Below, piece after piece: positions 43,431 through 52,100 of a DNA stretch of 64,000 nt. The stretch's first letter is position 1. Each line of letters begins with the position of its first letter. The stretch lies in the NCBI GenBank assembly GCA_035501735.1, contig DATJVR010000084.1, positions 56,272-120,271 of the forward strand, given 5' to 3'. A program made the position numbers and the translations under genes. The notes below the pieces were generated by a model, which saw only the letters and a program-made list of their open reading frames with translations, made no database searches and was not told the DNA's origin. This DNA comes from PNAI01 sp035501735 (lineage in GTDB: Bacteria; Pseudomonadota; Alphaproteobacteria; Rhizobiales; Xanthobacteraceae).

Positions 43431-44120
43431 ATGAAAGAATGGATGAAGCTCATTCCAGAAGCGGATGTGCAGACCTATCTGCGCGGCGGCCTCCTGGCGG
43501 ATATCAACTTCGGCAAGCGGCCGGCGCTCATCGTGGTGGATTGCATCTACGGCTTTACCGGATCGGAAGGTCTCACGCTCGAACAGGCCATCGCCGAGTT
43601 CTCCACCGCCTGCGGCCCGGTCTCCTGGGAGACGATCCCGCGCATCGCCCGCCTGATCGGCCTGTTCCGCGAGCTCAAACTGCCGATCGTTTTCACCAGG
43701 GGCGAGCTTTACGACACGCGTTATACCGGTCGCACCACCAAGCGGAAGCCGCGCGGCGTGGACGAGAACAAGTTCAACGAGTTCCCGCCCGCCATCGCGC
43801 CCCGGAGCGACGAATGGGTGCTGGAGAAAACCAAGGCGAGCGGATTTTTCCAGACTCCGCTCACGGCCTATCTCATCAAGCAAGGCGTGGACACTGCAGT
43901 GGTGTGCGGCGTCTCCACATCGGGTTGCGTGCGCGCGACGACGGTTGACGCCCATTCGCACGGGTTCACCACTTTCGTGATCGACGATTGCTGCTTCGAT
44001 CGCTCCTATTTCGCGCATTGCGCGAATTTGTTCGACATGCAGGCGAAATACGCGGCCGTCATATCGCTCGATGAGTTGATGGCGCTGGTCAAACCCATGC
44101 GCAAAGCCAGCGCCGCGTGA
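43431..44120 (+). CDS. Isochorismatase-family cysteine hydrolase (N-carbamoylsarcosine amidase-like)
   Basis: 229 residues. The catalytic triad of the superfamily is visible: Asp37 (LIVVDCIYGF), Lys133 (LEKTKASGFF) and Cys166 (GVSTSGCVRATTVDAH). The longer N-terminal part with RTTKRKPRGVDENKFNEF fits the N-carbamoylsarcosine amidohydrolase/maleamate-amidase branch, which cleaves carbamoyl or amide groups. GAGGGAG before the ATG at 43431 decides this start over ORF extension to 43257. The substrate is unknown; see the findings on the surrounding catabolic genes. Confidence 0.87.
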   Translation: MKEWMKLIPEADVQTYLRGGLLADINFGKRPALIVVDCIYGFTGSEGLTLEQAIAEFSTACGPVSWETIPRIARLIGLFRELKLPIVFTRGELYDTRYTGRTTKRKPRGVDENKFNEFPPAIAPRSDEWVLEKTKASGFFQTPLTAYLIKQGVDTAVVCGVSTSGCVRATTVDAHSHGFTTFVIDDCCFDRSYFAHCANLFDMQAKYAAVISLDELMALVKPMRKASAA

Positions 44121-44126
44121 CGCCGA

Positions 44127-45101
44127 TCAGGGGATCAACACGATCGAGCCCGTTGTCTTCCGCGCCTCGAGATCGCGGTGCGCCTGCGGAGCATCTTTCA
44201 GCGCATAGGTGTGATTGACTTCGATCCGCACCTTGCCGCTGCGAACCACTGCGAACAGATCGTTTGCTGTCTCAAGCAGCTCGGCGCGCGACACGATGTA
44301 ATCGGGCAGGCTCGGGTGGGTGAGATAAACCGAACCGAGCAGGCCAAGCCTGCGCGGCGGTACCGGATCAGGGTCGCCGGAGGCTTCGCCATAGGAAGCC
44401 AGCACGCCGCGCCGCCGCAAGCAGCGCAGCGATCCCTCGAATGTCGCCTTGCCGACGGAGTCATAGACCACGGGGACGCCCTCGCCGGCCGTGAACGCAC
44501 GCACCCGTTCGGCGAAATCCTCCCGCGTGTAGTCGATCACATGATCGCAGCCGTGGGCGCGCGCGATCGCAACCTTCTGCTGGCTTCCAGCTGTCCCGAT
44601 CACCGTCGCGCCAAGGTGCTTCGCCCATTGGCAGAGGATGAGGCCGACCCCGCCGGCAGCAGCATGCACGACGATCGCATCGCCCGGCTTGACCCGGTAT
44701 GTCTCGTGCAGCAGATAGCGCGCGGTCATTCCTTTGACCATCATCGCAGCCGCGCTGCGCGCGGCGATATCGTCCGGCAACTTGACCGCGCGCGCCGCCG
44801 GAACCACGCGGCTGTCCGCATAGGCGCTGTCGGGTCCGGCAACGCAGGCCACGCGATCGCCGATCGATAGGCCGCTCACATCCGCCCCGACGGCCTCGAC
44901 CGTGCCGGCGCTTTCGATCCCCATCCCGGACGGAAAGCCGCGCACCGCATGCTGGCCGCGCCGCAAATAGATGTCGCGATAGTTCACCGCGATGGCCTCC
45001 TGCCGGATGCGGATTTCACCCGGTCCGGGCTGCGGCACGTCCACATCCTCGCACCGCAACACCTCTGGCCCGCCGTTTTCGTAGAAGCGAAATGCTTTCA
45101 T
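44127..45101 (-). CDS. Zinc-free quinone oxidoreductase (MDR superfamily)
   Basis: 324 residues, NADPH-dependent. The family start MKAFRFYENGGPEVLRCEDV, the substrate strand VNYRDIYLRRG, the NADPH Rossmann motif VHAAAGGVGLILCQWAKHLGA and the tail LEARKTTGSIVLIP all match Qor/QorA. It reduces quinones or enones. Zinc-ligand Cys residues are absent. ATG at 45101 is chosen. It converges on the isochorismatase gene and is divergent from the cupin at 45218. Confidence 0.93.
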   Translation of the reverse strand: MKAFRFYENGGPEVLRCEDVDVPQPGPGEIRIRQEAIAVNYRDIYLRRGQHAVRGFPSGMGIESAGTVEAVGADVSGLSIGDRVACVAGPDSAYADSRVVPAARAVKLPDDIAARSAAAMMVKGMTARYLLHETYRVKPGDAIVVHAAAGGVGLILCQWAKHLGATVIGTAGSQQKVAIARAHGCDHVIDYTREDFAERVRAFTAGEGVPVVYDSVGKATFEGSLRCLRRRGVLASYGEASGDPDPVPPRRLGLLGSVYLTHPSLPDYIVSRAELLETANDLFAVVRSGKVRIEVNHTYALKDAPQAHRDLEARKTTGSIVLIP

Positions 45102-45217
45102 GGCCGATCTCCCGTCCCAGTGATGGCATGCAGATGCCGAACGCAAAAGGGGTCAGCGATGCACCTTGCCCCCGCCGCGACGGCGAGGCAGCATGAGCGC
45201 GAAAGCGGAGACGCCCG

Positions 45218-45712
45218 ATGGCAAGAACCAAAGCAAAATCGCGGACTATCGCAACGGCTGCACGCAAAAACGGCGCGCGCTCGCGCGCAAGGATCAAGGC
45301 AGCCGCAAAGCCCGCCGGGGCGCGGCCGCGGCACAAGTTCCTGGTCAAGCGTTTCGGTCCGACGGATTTCAAGGGCGACGGCCTGCGTACCTACGCGAGC
45401 TACCGCGACCTCGGTGTGAAAGACGCAACGCGCGGCATGGTGGTCGCGCATGTCATCCGCTTCGTCGAGCCCTGCGATCCGAAAGTCGTCTCCAAAGAGC
45501 ACCTGCACGACACCGAATTCCAGATGATCTATGTGCTCAACGGTTCGATCACCTCCTGGTTCGAAGGCCAAGGTACGCACACGATGACGGCGGGTGATTG
45601 CTGGCTGCAGCCGCAACGGATCAGGCACAAGGTGCTCGATTATTCCGACGACTGCGAATTGCTTGAAATCGTCATGCCGGCTGACTTCAAGACGGTCGAA
45701 TTAGAAAAATAA
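45218..45712 (+). CDS. Cupin-domain protein with basic N-terminal tail
   Basis: 164 residues. The first 38 are Lys/Arg/Ala rich (ARTKAKSRTIATAARKNG), like a disordered or nucleic-acid-binding tail; the cupin barrel occupies about 68-150 (EHLHDTEFQMIYVLNGSITSW and GDCWLQPQRIRHKVLD). The two His/Glu sets are present, so a metal site is likely. TAATG overlap (stop TAA shares one base with the next ATG at 45712) couples it to the oxygenase gene, making a two-gene or larger operon. Confidence 0.82.
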   Translation: MARTKAKSRTIATAARKNGARSRARIKAAAKPAGARPRHKFLVKRFGPTDFKGDGLRTYASYRDLGVKDATRGMVVAHVIRFVEPCDPKVVSKEHLHDTEFQMIYVLNGSITSWFEGQGTHTMTAGDCWLQPQRIRHKVLDYSDDCELLEIVMPADFKTVELEK

Positions 45713-46902
45713 TGCACAGTCCGCGTCAACAAGCGGTCCCCACGGCAGCCGATTTGATTGGCCGCGCCCGTGCGTTGATCCCGACGCTCGCGGCGCGGGC
45801 GGCGCAAGGCGAGCGCGATCGCCGGCTGCCGAAGGAAAACATCGCCGACATGCAGACCGCCGGCTTCTTCCACGTGCTGCGGCCGCAGCGCTGGGACGGC
45901 TACGAACTCGACCCCGCGGATTTTTTCGAAATCCAGATGGCGCTCGCCGAGGGCGACTTCTCGACCGCCTGGATCTATGGCGTGGTGGGCTTGCATCCCT
46001 GGCTGATGGGGCTGCTCGACCAGCGCGCCGCGCAGGATGTCTGGGGTAAGGACGCAAGCGCGCTGATTTGTTCCTCGCTGATGCCGGTCGGCGCTGCGAC
46101 GCCGACGCAAGACGGCTTTCGCTTCACCGGCCATTGGCAGTATTCCAGCGGCTGCGAGCACTGCACCTGGGCGTTTCTCGGCGGCGCCATTGCGGCCGAG
46201 CCCGGCCGTCCGATCGAGCGCGCGTTGTTTCTCGTGCCGCGCAACGACTACGAGATCGTCGACACCTGGCACGTCGCCGGTCTGAAAGCGACCGGCAGCC
46301 AGGACATCGTCATCAAGGACGCGTTCGTACCCGCCTATCGCACCATCAGGCTGAGCGACACGTTTCAGGGCCACGGTGCCGGCCTTGCCGTGAACACCGG
46401 CACGCTCTACCGCTATTCGTTCGGCCAGATTTTCTTCCGCGGCGTCTCCGTCGGCGCGATCGGCGCCTTGCAGGGCATGTTCGACGCGTTCCTCGCCTAT
46501 GGCCGTCGGCGCACGTCGCGCTACGGCAAGACCTCGCACGACCCTCATGTGCATCTCCTGTGCGCCGAGGTTGCCGTCGCCATCGACGAGATGAAGGCCG
46601 TGCTGCATCACAACTTGCGCAACCTGCGCAGCCATGCCGAGCGCGGCGAGATGCCGCCGCTGAGCGACCGTATCCGCTACAAGTTCCAATCGGCCGCGGT
46701 GGTTGAGCGCTGCCGCGATCTTGCAGCGCGCCTGTTCATGGCGACCGGCGGGCAGGGGCTCTTCGCCGATCAGCCCTTCGGTCGAATACTCGCGGATATC
46801 AACGCCGCGCGTCAGCATCTGTCGAACCAGTTCGAAGCGCTCGGCCGCAACTGGGGCGGCACGCTGTTCGGCCTCGAAGACAACAAGGATTTGGTGTTGT
46901 AA
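45712..46902 (+). CDS. Acyl-CoA dehydrogenase-fold flavin-dependent monooxygenase (HsaA-like)
   Basis: 396 residues. Group D flavin monooxygenase / acyl-CoA dehydrogenase fold: helical N-domain (DRRLPKENIADMQTAGFFHV), beta-domain TGHWQYSSGCEHCTWAFLGG and GLKATGSQDIVIKDAFVP, then a helical C-domain ending RDLAARLFMATGGQGLFADQPF and INAARQHLSNQFEA. This is the HsaA/DszC/phenol hydroxylase-like group, which uses FMNH2/FADH2 supplied by a separate reductase. No flavin reductase is in the window. It probably hydroxylates an aromatic or heterocyclic ring; substrate unknown. Followed by the FAH gene 51 bases later. Confidence 0.85.
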   Translation: MHSPRQQAVPTAADLIGRARALIPTLAARAAQGERDRRLPKENIADMQTAGFFHVLRPQRWDGYELDPADFFEIQMALAEGDFSTAWIYGVVGLHPWLMGLLDQRAAQDVWGKDASALICSSLMPVGAATPTQDGFRFTGHWQYSSGCEHCTWAFLGGAIAAEPGRPIERALFLVPRNDYEIVDTWHVAGLKATGSQDIVIKDAFVPAYRTIRLSDTFQGHGAGLAVNTGTLYRYSFGQIFFRGVSVGAIGALQGMFDAFLAYGRRRTSRYGKTSHDPHVHLLCAEVAVAIDEMKAVLHHNLRNLRSHAERGEMPPLSDRIRYKFQSAAVVERCRDLAARLFMATGGQGLFADQPFGRILADINAARQHLSNQFEALGRNWGGTLFGLEDNKDLVL

Positions 46903-46953
46903 CGTTCGCCCGGTTCCCGCCCGCCTTTCCCGACCGCATCACTGGAGTTGAGA

Positions 46954-47832
46954 ATGAAGATCTGCCGCTATGACGATGATCGGCTCGGCGTCGTGATCGG
47001 CGACATGGTGCACGATGTCACGGCCGGGCAGAACGAGATCCGCGCATCCACGCCCTACATGGCGAAGGTCGATCCTGTCGTTGCCGCGTTGCCGGCATGG
47101 CGCGCGAGGTTGGAAAAGATGGCCGCATCCGCTCCGGGCAAGCCGATTTCGCAAGTCAAGCTGCTGTCGCCCGTGGCACGGCCGCCCAAAATTCTGGCTG
47201 CTCCCACCAACTACGCCAAGCACGTTCAGGAAATGCAGAAGTTCCGCGACACCGTGCCTGGCCTGTCGCGTTTTTCCCCCGACATCGAGAAGGCCGGCAT
47301 CTTTCTGAAGGCCAACACCTCGCTGGTGGGGCCGTCGGAGGGCATTCCCATGCGCTTCCCCGACCGACGCAACGACCACGAAGTCGAGCTCGTGCTGATC
47401 ATCGGCAAACAGGGCAGCGACATCCCGCGTGCGAAAGCCTACGAGCACATCGCCGCCTATTGCCTCGGGCTCGACATGACGGCGCGCGGCCAGGAGGATC
47501 GCAGCTTTCGCAAGTCGATCGACGGCTATTCCGTGCTCGGCCCCTGGATGGTGACGCCGGACGAAATTCCGAATCCGGCCGATGTGCCGCTCACGCTCTA
47601 CGTCAACGACGAGAAGCGGCAGGACAGCAACACGAGTTTCCTGATCTTCGACATTCCGCGGCTGATCGAATTCGCCTCGCAATTCTACACGCTCTATCCC
47701 GGCGACGTTTATTACACCGGCACGCCCGAAGGCGTCGGGCCGGTCAAGCCCGGCGACTGGATTCGCTGCCGCTCCGCGCCCGCGCTCGGCGAGCTTCGCA
47801 TTCAGGTGCGCGCGCACGAGATCGGACGCTGA
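46954..47832 (+). CDS. Fumarylacetoacetate hydrolase-family protein
   Basis: 292 residues. FAH fold with AAPTNYAKHVQEM, the metal motif NDHEVELVLIIGK (Glu, Glu) and the Asp in GLDMTARGQED, plus YYTGTPEGVGPVKPGDW. FAH enzymes hydrolyse or decarboxylate 2-keto acids at the end of aromatic catabolism. A GGAG seven bases before the ATG at 46954 decides the start over a TTG at 46948. It is the last gene of the 45218-47832 operon. Confidence 0.9.
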   Translation: MKICRYDDDRLGVVIGDMVHDVTAGQNEIRASTPYMAKVDPVVAALPAWRARLEKMAASAPGKPISQVKLLSPVARPPKILAAPTNYAKHVQEMQKFRDTVPGLSRFSPDIEKAGIFLKANTSLVGPSEGIPMRFPDRRNDHEVELVLIIGKQGSDIPRAKAYEHIAAYCLGLDMTARGQEDRSFRKSIDGYSVLGPWMVTPDEIPNPADVPLTLYVNDEKRQDSNTSFLIFDIPRLIEFASQFYTLYPGDVYYTGTPEGVGPVKPGDWIRCRSAPALGELRIQVRAHEIGR

Positions 47833-47910
47833 TTGACCCGGTTCTGCGGCATATCGCGAATCACAATTGTCGGCTAAGTTCGGTCTTTAACCTCAAGTGG
47901 CCGCGCTCCG

Positions 47911-48561
47911 ATGCCTGAAATCATAATCATCATCTCCGCCATCATCTGCGCCGGTGCCGGCGTTGGCCTTTACTTCCTTCGTTCAAATCCCGCAGTGCTC
48001 GGCATCGCGATCATCAGTTTCATCGCGCTTCTGTACGGGATCGGGCAGTACGCCGCGCGTAACAACATTGAGACCGCCGGTTCGGGTATTGCCGGCGTCG
48101 CCGAGAAGCGGATGGTGGCGAATACCGTCAGCAGACCCGATGAGGAAACGCAGCGCCCGAAGGCCGAAGCAGCCGCGCGCGACAACCGTGCGGGCGAGGC
48201 GAGGGCGGTTCCGCAGCCGCTCAGCAGCGCGGAAAAGCTCGACGCAGTGGCGGTGCCGCAAGCAAGCGTGCCGGAAACGCCGGCCGGCCCCGTCACCATT
48301 TCGAATTTCGCCGCGCGCAAAGCCGCGCCGCGTTACGTGGAAATATCGGGCGTGCTCTCGAACAAGAACGAATTCGCGATCAAGAACGTCGTCGTCAAAT
48401 GCGGCGACAAATCCTATGCGCGCGGCGACGTCAGCGCCATGCTCGACAATGTGGTGCCGGCGAAGTCCGATTTTCAAATTTCCGGTTTGCGCATGGGGCC
48501 GATCAGGCCGGAACTGCCGCCGACGGTGTGTCAGATCGTGAAATTCGATCGGGCGAATTGA
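47911..48561 (+). CDS. Hypothetical membrane protein with periplasmic FxLYD-like domain
   Basis: 216 residues. Two N-terminal membrane helices (2-23 MPEIIIIISAIICAGAGVGL and 28-48), a Pro/Ala/Glu-rich linker (65-125), then a domain about 126-210 (VTISNFAARKAAPRYVEISG, SYARGDVSAMLDNVVPAKSD) whose spacing recalls FxLYD or other Ig-like domains. I cannot name the family. No neighbour ties it to a pathway. Two Cys residues (VKCGDKS, TVCQIV) may pair. It is on the same strand as the FAH gene 78 bases earlier. Confidence 0.6.
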   Translation: MPEIIIIISAIICAGAGVGLYFLRSNPAVLGIAIISFIALLYGIGQYAARNNIETAGSGIAGVAEKRMVANTVSRPDEETQRPKAEAAARDNRAGEARAVPQPLSSAEKLDAVAVPQASVPETPAGPVTISNFAARKAAPRYVEISGVLSNKNEFAIKNVVVKCGDKSYARGDVSAMLDNVVPAKSDFQISGLRMGPIRPELPPTVCQIVKFDRAN

Positions 48562-48749
48562 TCAGCCTGGATAGCAACGGCTAAGCGTCGCGAAAGGGAG
48601 CCCAGCGGAAGTGTCGCGCGCAGTGTCAAACCGGCGCGATCGACCCCGAACCGGCATGCGCAACCGGTCTTGCAGGGGAGCGAGCGACGCGCAACTATGT
48701 CTTAGGTACGTTCCGTCACCCATGTCTCCGGGCTGGACAATTATTAAAT

Positions 48750-48825
48750 TGGCGACCCCGGGAGGATTCGAACCTCCGACCTTCAGCTTAGAAGGCTGCT
48801 GCTCTATCCCCTGAGCTACGGGGCC
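48750..48825 (-). tRNA. tRNA-Arg (anticodon TCT)
   Basis: 76 bases with encoded CCA. Acceptor GGCCCCG/CGGGGTC (one G-T pair), anticodon loop CTTCTAA with anticodon TCT reading AGA, T-arm GGAGG-TTCGAAT-CCTCC. The first base pair of the anticodon stem looks mismatched (G-A), the rest pair normally. Confidence 0.93.
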
Positions 48826-49171
48826 GTACGCGTTGTCGGCGCGCACAACGTCGCCGCCCATTTAACCGGATTGCCGCCTGCCGGATAGGGCCGGCGCGCC
48901 TGCGGCAAGCGGCCACGGCCGCGCACTAGCACGGATCATACTAAAGATATGTCCGTCGCGCCGTGCGAGGCCGATGGCCCCGCTTGATCAACGATTTAGA
49001 CGGGGTTTGTTGAAACCAGTCGCGAACTGATGAAAATCCGCCTCTGCCGCAAATTCGCGCGACTGTGCACTGCAGCGACCACTGAACGGCCGTTCATGTG
49101 TCACGACCTCGACACGTTTTGGGATTGTGCTTGATAGTACCCCGCTCGCGTTCCGGGGAGGAGGATCCACC
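48826..49171. other. 346-base gene-free region before the macroglobulin gene
   Basis: No ORF with coding character is seen on either strand. The right-hand half holds the TGAACGGCCGTTCA palindrome (49083-49096) and a second imperfect inverted repeat, GTGTC-N8-GACAC (49098-49115), and must contain the macroglobulin promoter. The left-hand half holds the tRNA-Arg promoter, which reads leftward. Nothing else is recognisable. Confidence 0.6.
49083..49096. promoter_or_regulatory. 14-base perfect palindrome upstream of the macroglobulin gene
   Basis: TGAACGGCCGTTCA is a perfect dyad 75 bases before the ATG. A second dyad GTGTC-N8-GACAC starts two bases later. Their position between promoter and gene is that expected for a dimeric repressor or activator site. 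No regulator gene is adjacent. Confidence 0.4.
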
Positions 49172-52100
49172 ATGCTCGCGTCCGCCCGCGTCGGCCTGAT
49201 CGCCGCGCTCATTGCCATTTCATGCGTCCCCGCCGTTGCCCAAAAAGCCTTCCAGCGTGACGACCTCAGCGAAGCCGTCATCAAGTTCGAAGCGCAGATC
49301 AAAACCGAATCAGGCCCCATCGCCAAATCGCTCGCCGAGCTGCGTCGCGACGCCGACATTGCGCTTCAGCGCAACGATCCGCGCAACGAAATCAAATCGC
49401 TCGGGCAGATCGTCGTCGTCGCGCCGAACGACAGCGCGAATTGGCTGCGGCTCTCCCGGGCGATCCTCAAGATCGGCAGCAATGTCGAAAGCGAGCGCCT
49501 GCGCCTGCTCGATCGCGCCGGCACTGCGGCCTATGCGGCCTACCAGCGGACGACCAACAAGAACGAGGAGGCCGACGCGCTCGTCATCCTCGGCCGCACG
49601 CTGGCCGATCGCAAGCAATGGCGCCCCGCACTCGACGCGCTGCGTTACGCGCTCGATCTGCGCGAGGTGGCCGACGTGCGCGGCCTCTATGAGCGGCTGC
49701 GCGAGGACCACGGGTTCCGCATGCTCGATTACACGGTCGATTCGGATTCGGCTTCGCCGCGGGCCTGCTTCCAGTTCTCGGAAGAATTGCCGGTCAAGCG
49801 CGTGGACTTTTCGCCTTATGTCGCCGTGCAAGGCATCGACAAGCCGGCGCTCAGCGCCGACGACAAGCAGCTCTGCGTCGAAGGGCTCAAGCACGGCGAA
49901 CGTTACAACGTCACCCTGCGCGCGGGCTTGCCGTCGGTCGTGCGCGAGACGTTGCCGAAATCGTCGAGTTTCACGATCTATGTGCGCGACCGCAAACCCT
50001 CCGTGCGTTTTTCCGACAAGGCCTATTTGCTGCCGCGCACCGGACAGCGCGGAATTCCGATCATCAGCGTCAACACCAAATCCGTGTCGATCGAGATTTA
50101 TCGCATCGGCGACCGCAGCCTCACCGACACGGTTTTCGGCCGCGACTTCCAGCGCAACCTCGGCCGCTATCAGATCGAGCGGTTGGCCGAAGTCCGCGGC
50201 GGCAAGGTGTGGCAGGGCGAGCTGACCGTCGAGCAGACGCTCAATGCCGACGTGACCACGGCCTTTCCGGTGGATCAGGCGGCCGGGAATCTCGCTCCCG
50301 GCGTCTATGTCATGGTGGCCCAGCCGACCGAATTGAAATCGCCGGACAACTACGACGCGCTCGCGACCCAATGGTTCATCGTTTCCGATCTCGGGCTGAC
50401 GTCCTATTTCGGCAACGACGGAATCCACGTCTTCGTGCACTCGCTCGCGAGTGCGGAGCCCAAGGGGCAGGTTGAAGTCCGTCTGCTGTCGCGCGGCAAC
50501 GAAGTTCTCGCGACCAAGCAGACGAATTCATCCGGCTATGTCCACTTCGAAGCCGGTTTGACCCGCGGCGAGGGCGCCATGTCGCCCGCCATGGTGGTCG
50601 CGACCGAAGCGCGCGGTAATGATTATGCCTTCTTGAGTCTCAAGACCTCCGCCTTCGATCTGTCGGATCGCGGCGTCGCCGGCCGCACCGTGCCCGCCGG
50701 TCTCGATGCCTTTGTCTACACCGAGCGCGGCGTCTACCGCTCCGGTGAGACCGTCTACGTGACCGCGCTCCTGCGCGACGCCCAAGGCATTGCCGCCACG
50801 AATGCGCCGCTGACGCTGGTCGTTGAGCGGCCCGACGGGCTTGAATACCGCCGCGTGCTGGTCGCCGATCAAGGCGTCGGCGGCCGCTCGCTCAGCGTGC
50901 CGATCAGCGCCAATTCCTCCACCGGCACCTGGCGCGTGCGCGCCTATACCGATCCCAAGCGTCCCGCTGTCGGCGAAACGAGCTTCATGGTCGAGGATTA
51001 TGTTCCCGACCGGCTCGAATTCGACCTCGCCTCGCCGACCGGCAAGCTCGCGCAAGGCTCGCCGGCCGATGTGACGGTCGACGGCCGCTATCTCTATGGC
51101 GCGCCCGCGGCGGGCCTCGAGCTCGAAGGTGAGATCGTCTACAGCGCCGCCAAGGAACGCACCGGCTTTGCCGGCTATTTGTTCGGCCCTGCCGATGAGG
51201 AGGTTGCCGCCAGTCGTCAACCGCTCACCGACCTGCCGCAGACCGATCAGAACGGCAAAGCCCGTTTCAAGGTCACGGCGTTGAAGGTGCCGGCATCGAC
51301 CCGTCCGCTCGAAGCCCAGGTGGTCGTTCGCATGGCCGAGGCCGGAGGCCGGGCCGTCGAGCGCAAAATCGTGCTGCCGATCACCCCGAACAGCAACATG
51401 ATCGGCGTCAAGCCGCTGTTTTCCGGCCGCTCATTGGCCGACGGCGCCGCCGCAACCTTCGACGTCCAGTTGGTCGCACCCGATGGCAAAAGCGTCGCCC
51501 GCAAGGGCGCGCACTATGAACTGTTGCGGGTAGAGACACACTATCAATGGTACCGCCGCGATGGTTCATGGGACTGGGAATCGATCAAGTCCACGCGCCG
51601 CATCGCCGATGGCAAGATCGATCTCGTTGCCGGCAAGCCGACGCGCATCTCGGTCCCCGTGCAATGGGGCCGCTACCGGCTTGAGGTCTCCACCGGCGAG
51701 CCGAGCGTTCCCGTCACCACGGTGAGCTTCGATGCCGGCTGGTACACGGAAGCTTCCGCCGATACGCCGGACATGCTCGAAATCGCCCTCGACAAGCCGG
51801 AATACAAGCCGGGCGAATCCATGACGGTTGCCGTCACCGCCCGCACCGCCGGGAAGGTGACGCTTGACGTCATCGGCGACAAGCTTGCGACCTCCATGAC
51901 GCAGGATGTTCAGCCCGGCACGGCTCGCATCAAGCTCGATGTCGGCAAGGACTGGGGCAACGGCGCCTATGTGGTTGCCACTTTGCGGCGTCCGCTCGAC
52001 GCCAAGGCCCAGCGCATGCCGGGCCGCGCCATTGGCGTGCAATGGTTTGCCATCGATCGCAAAGCGCACACGCTCGCGCTCGATATGAAGATGCCGCAAC

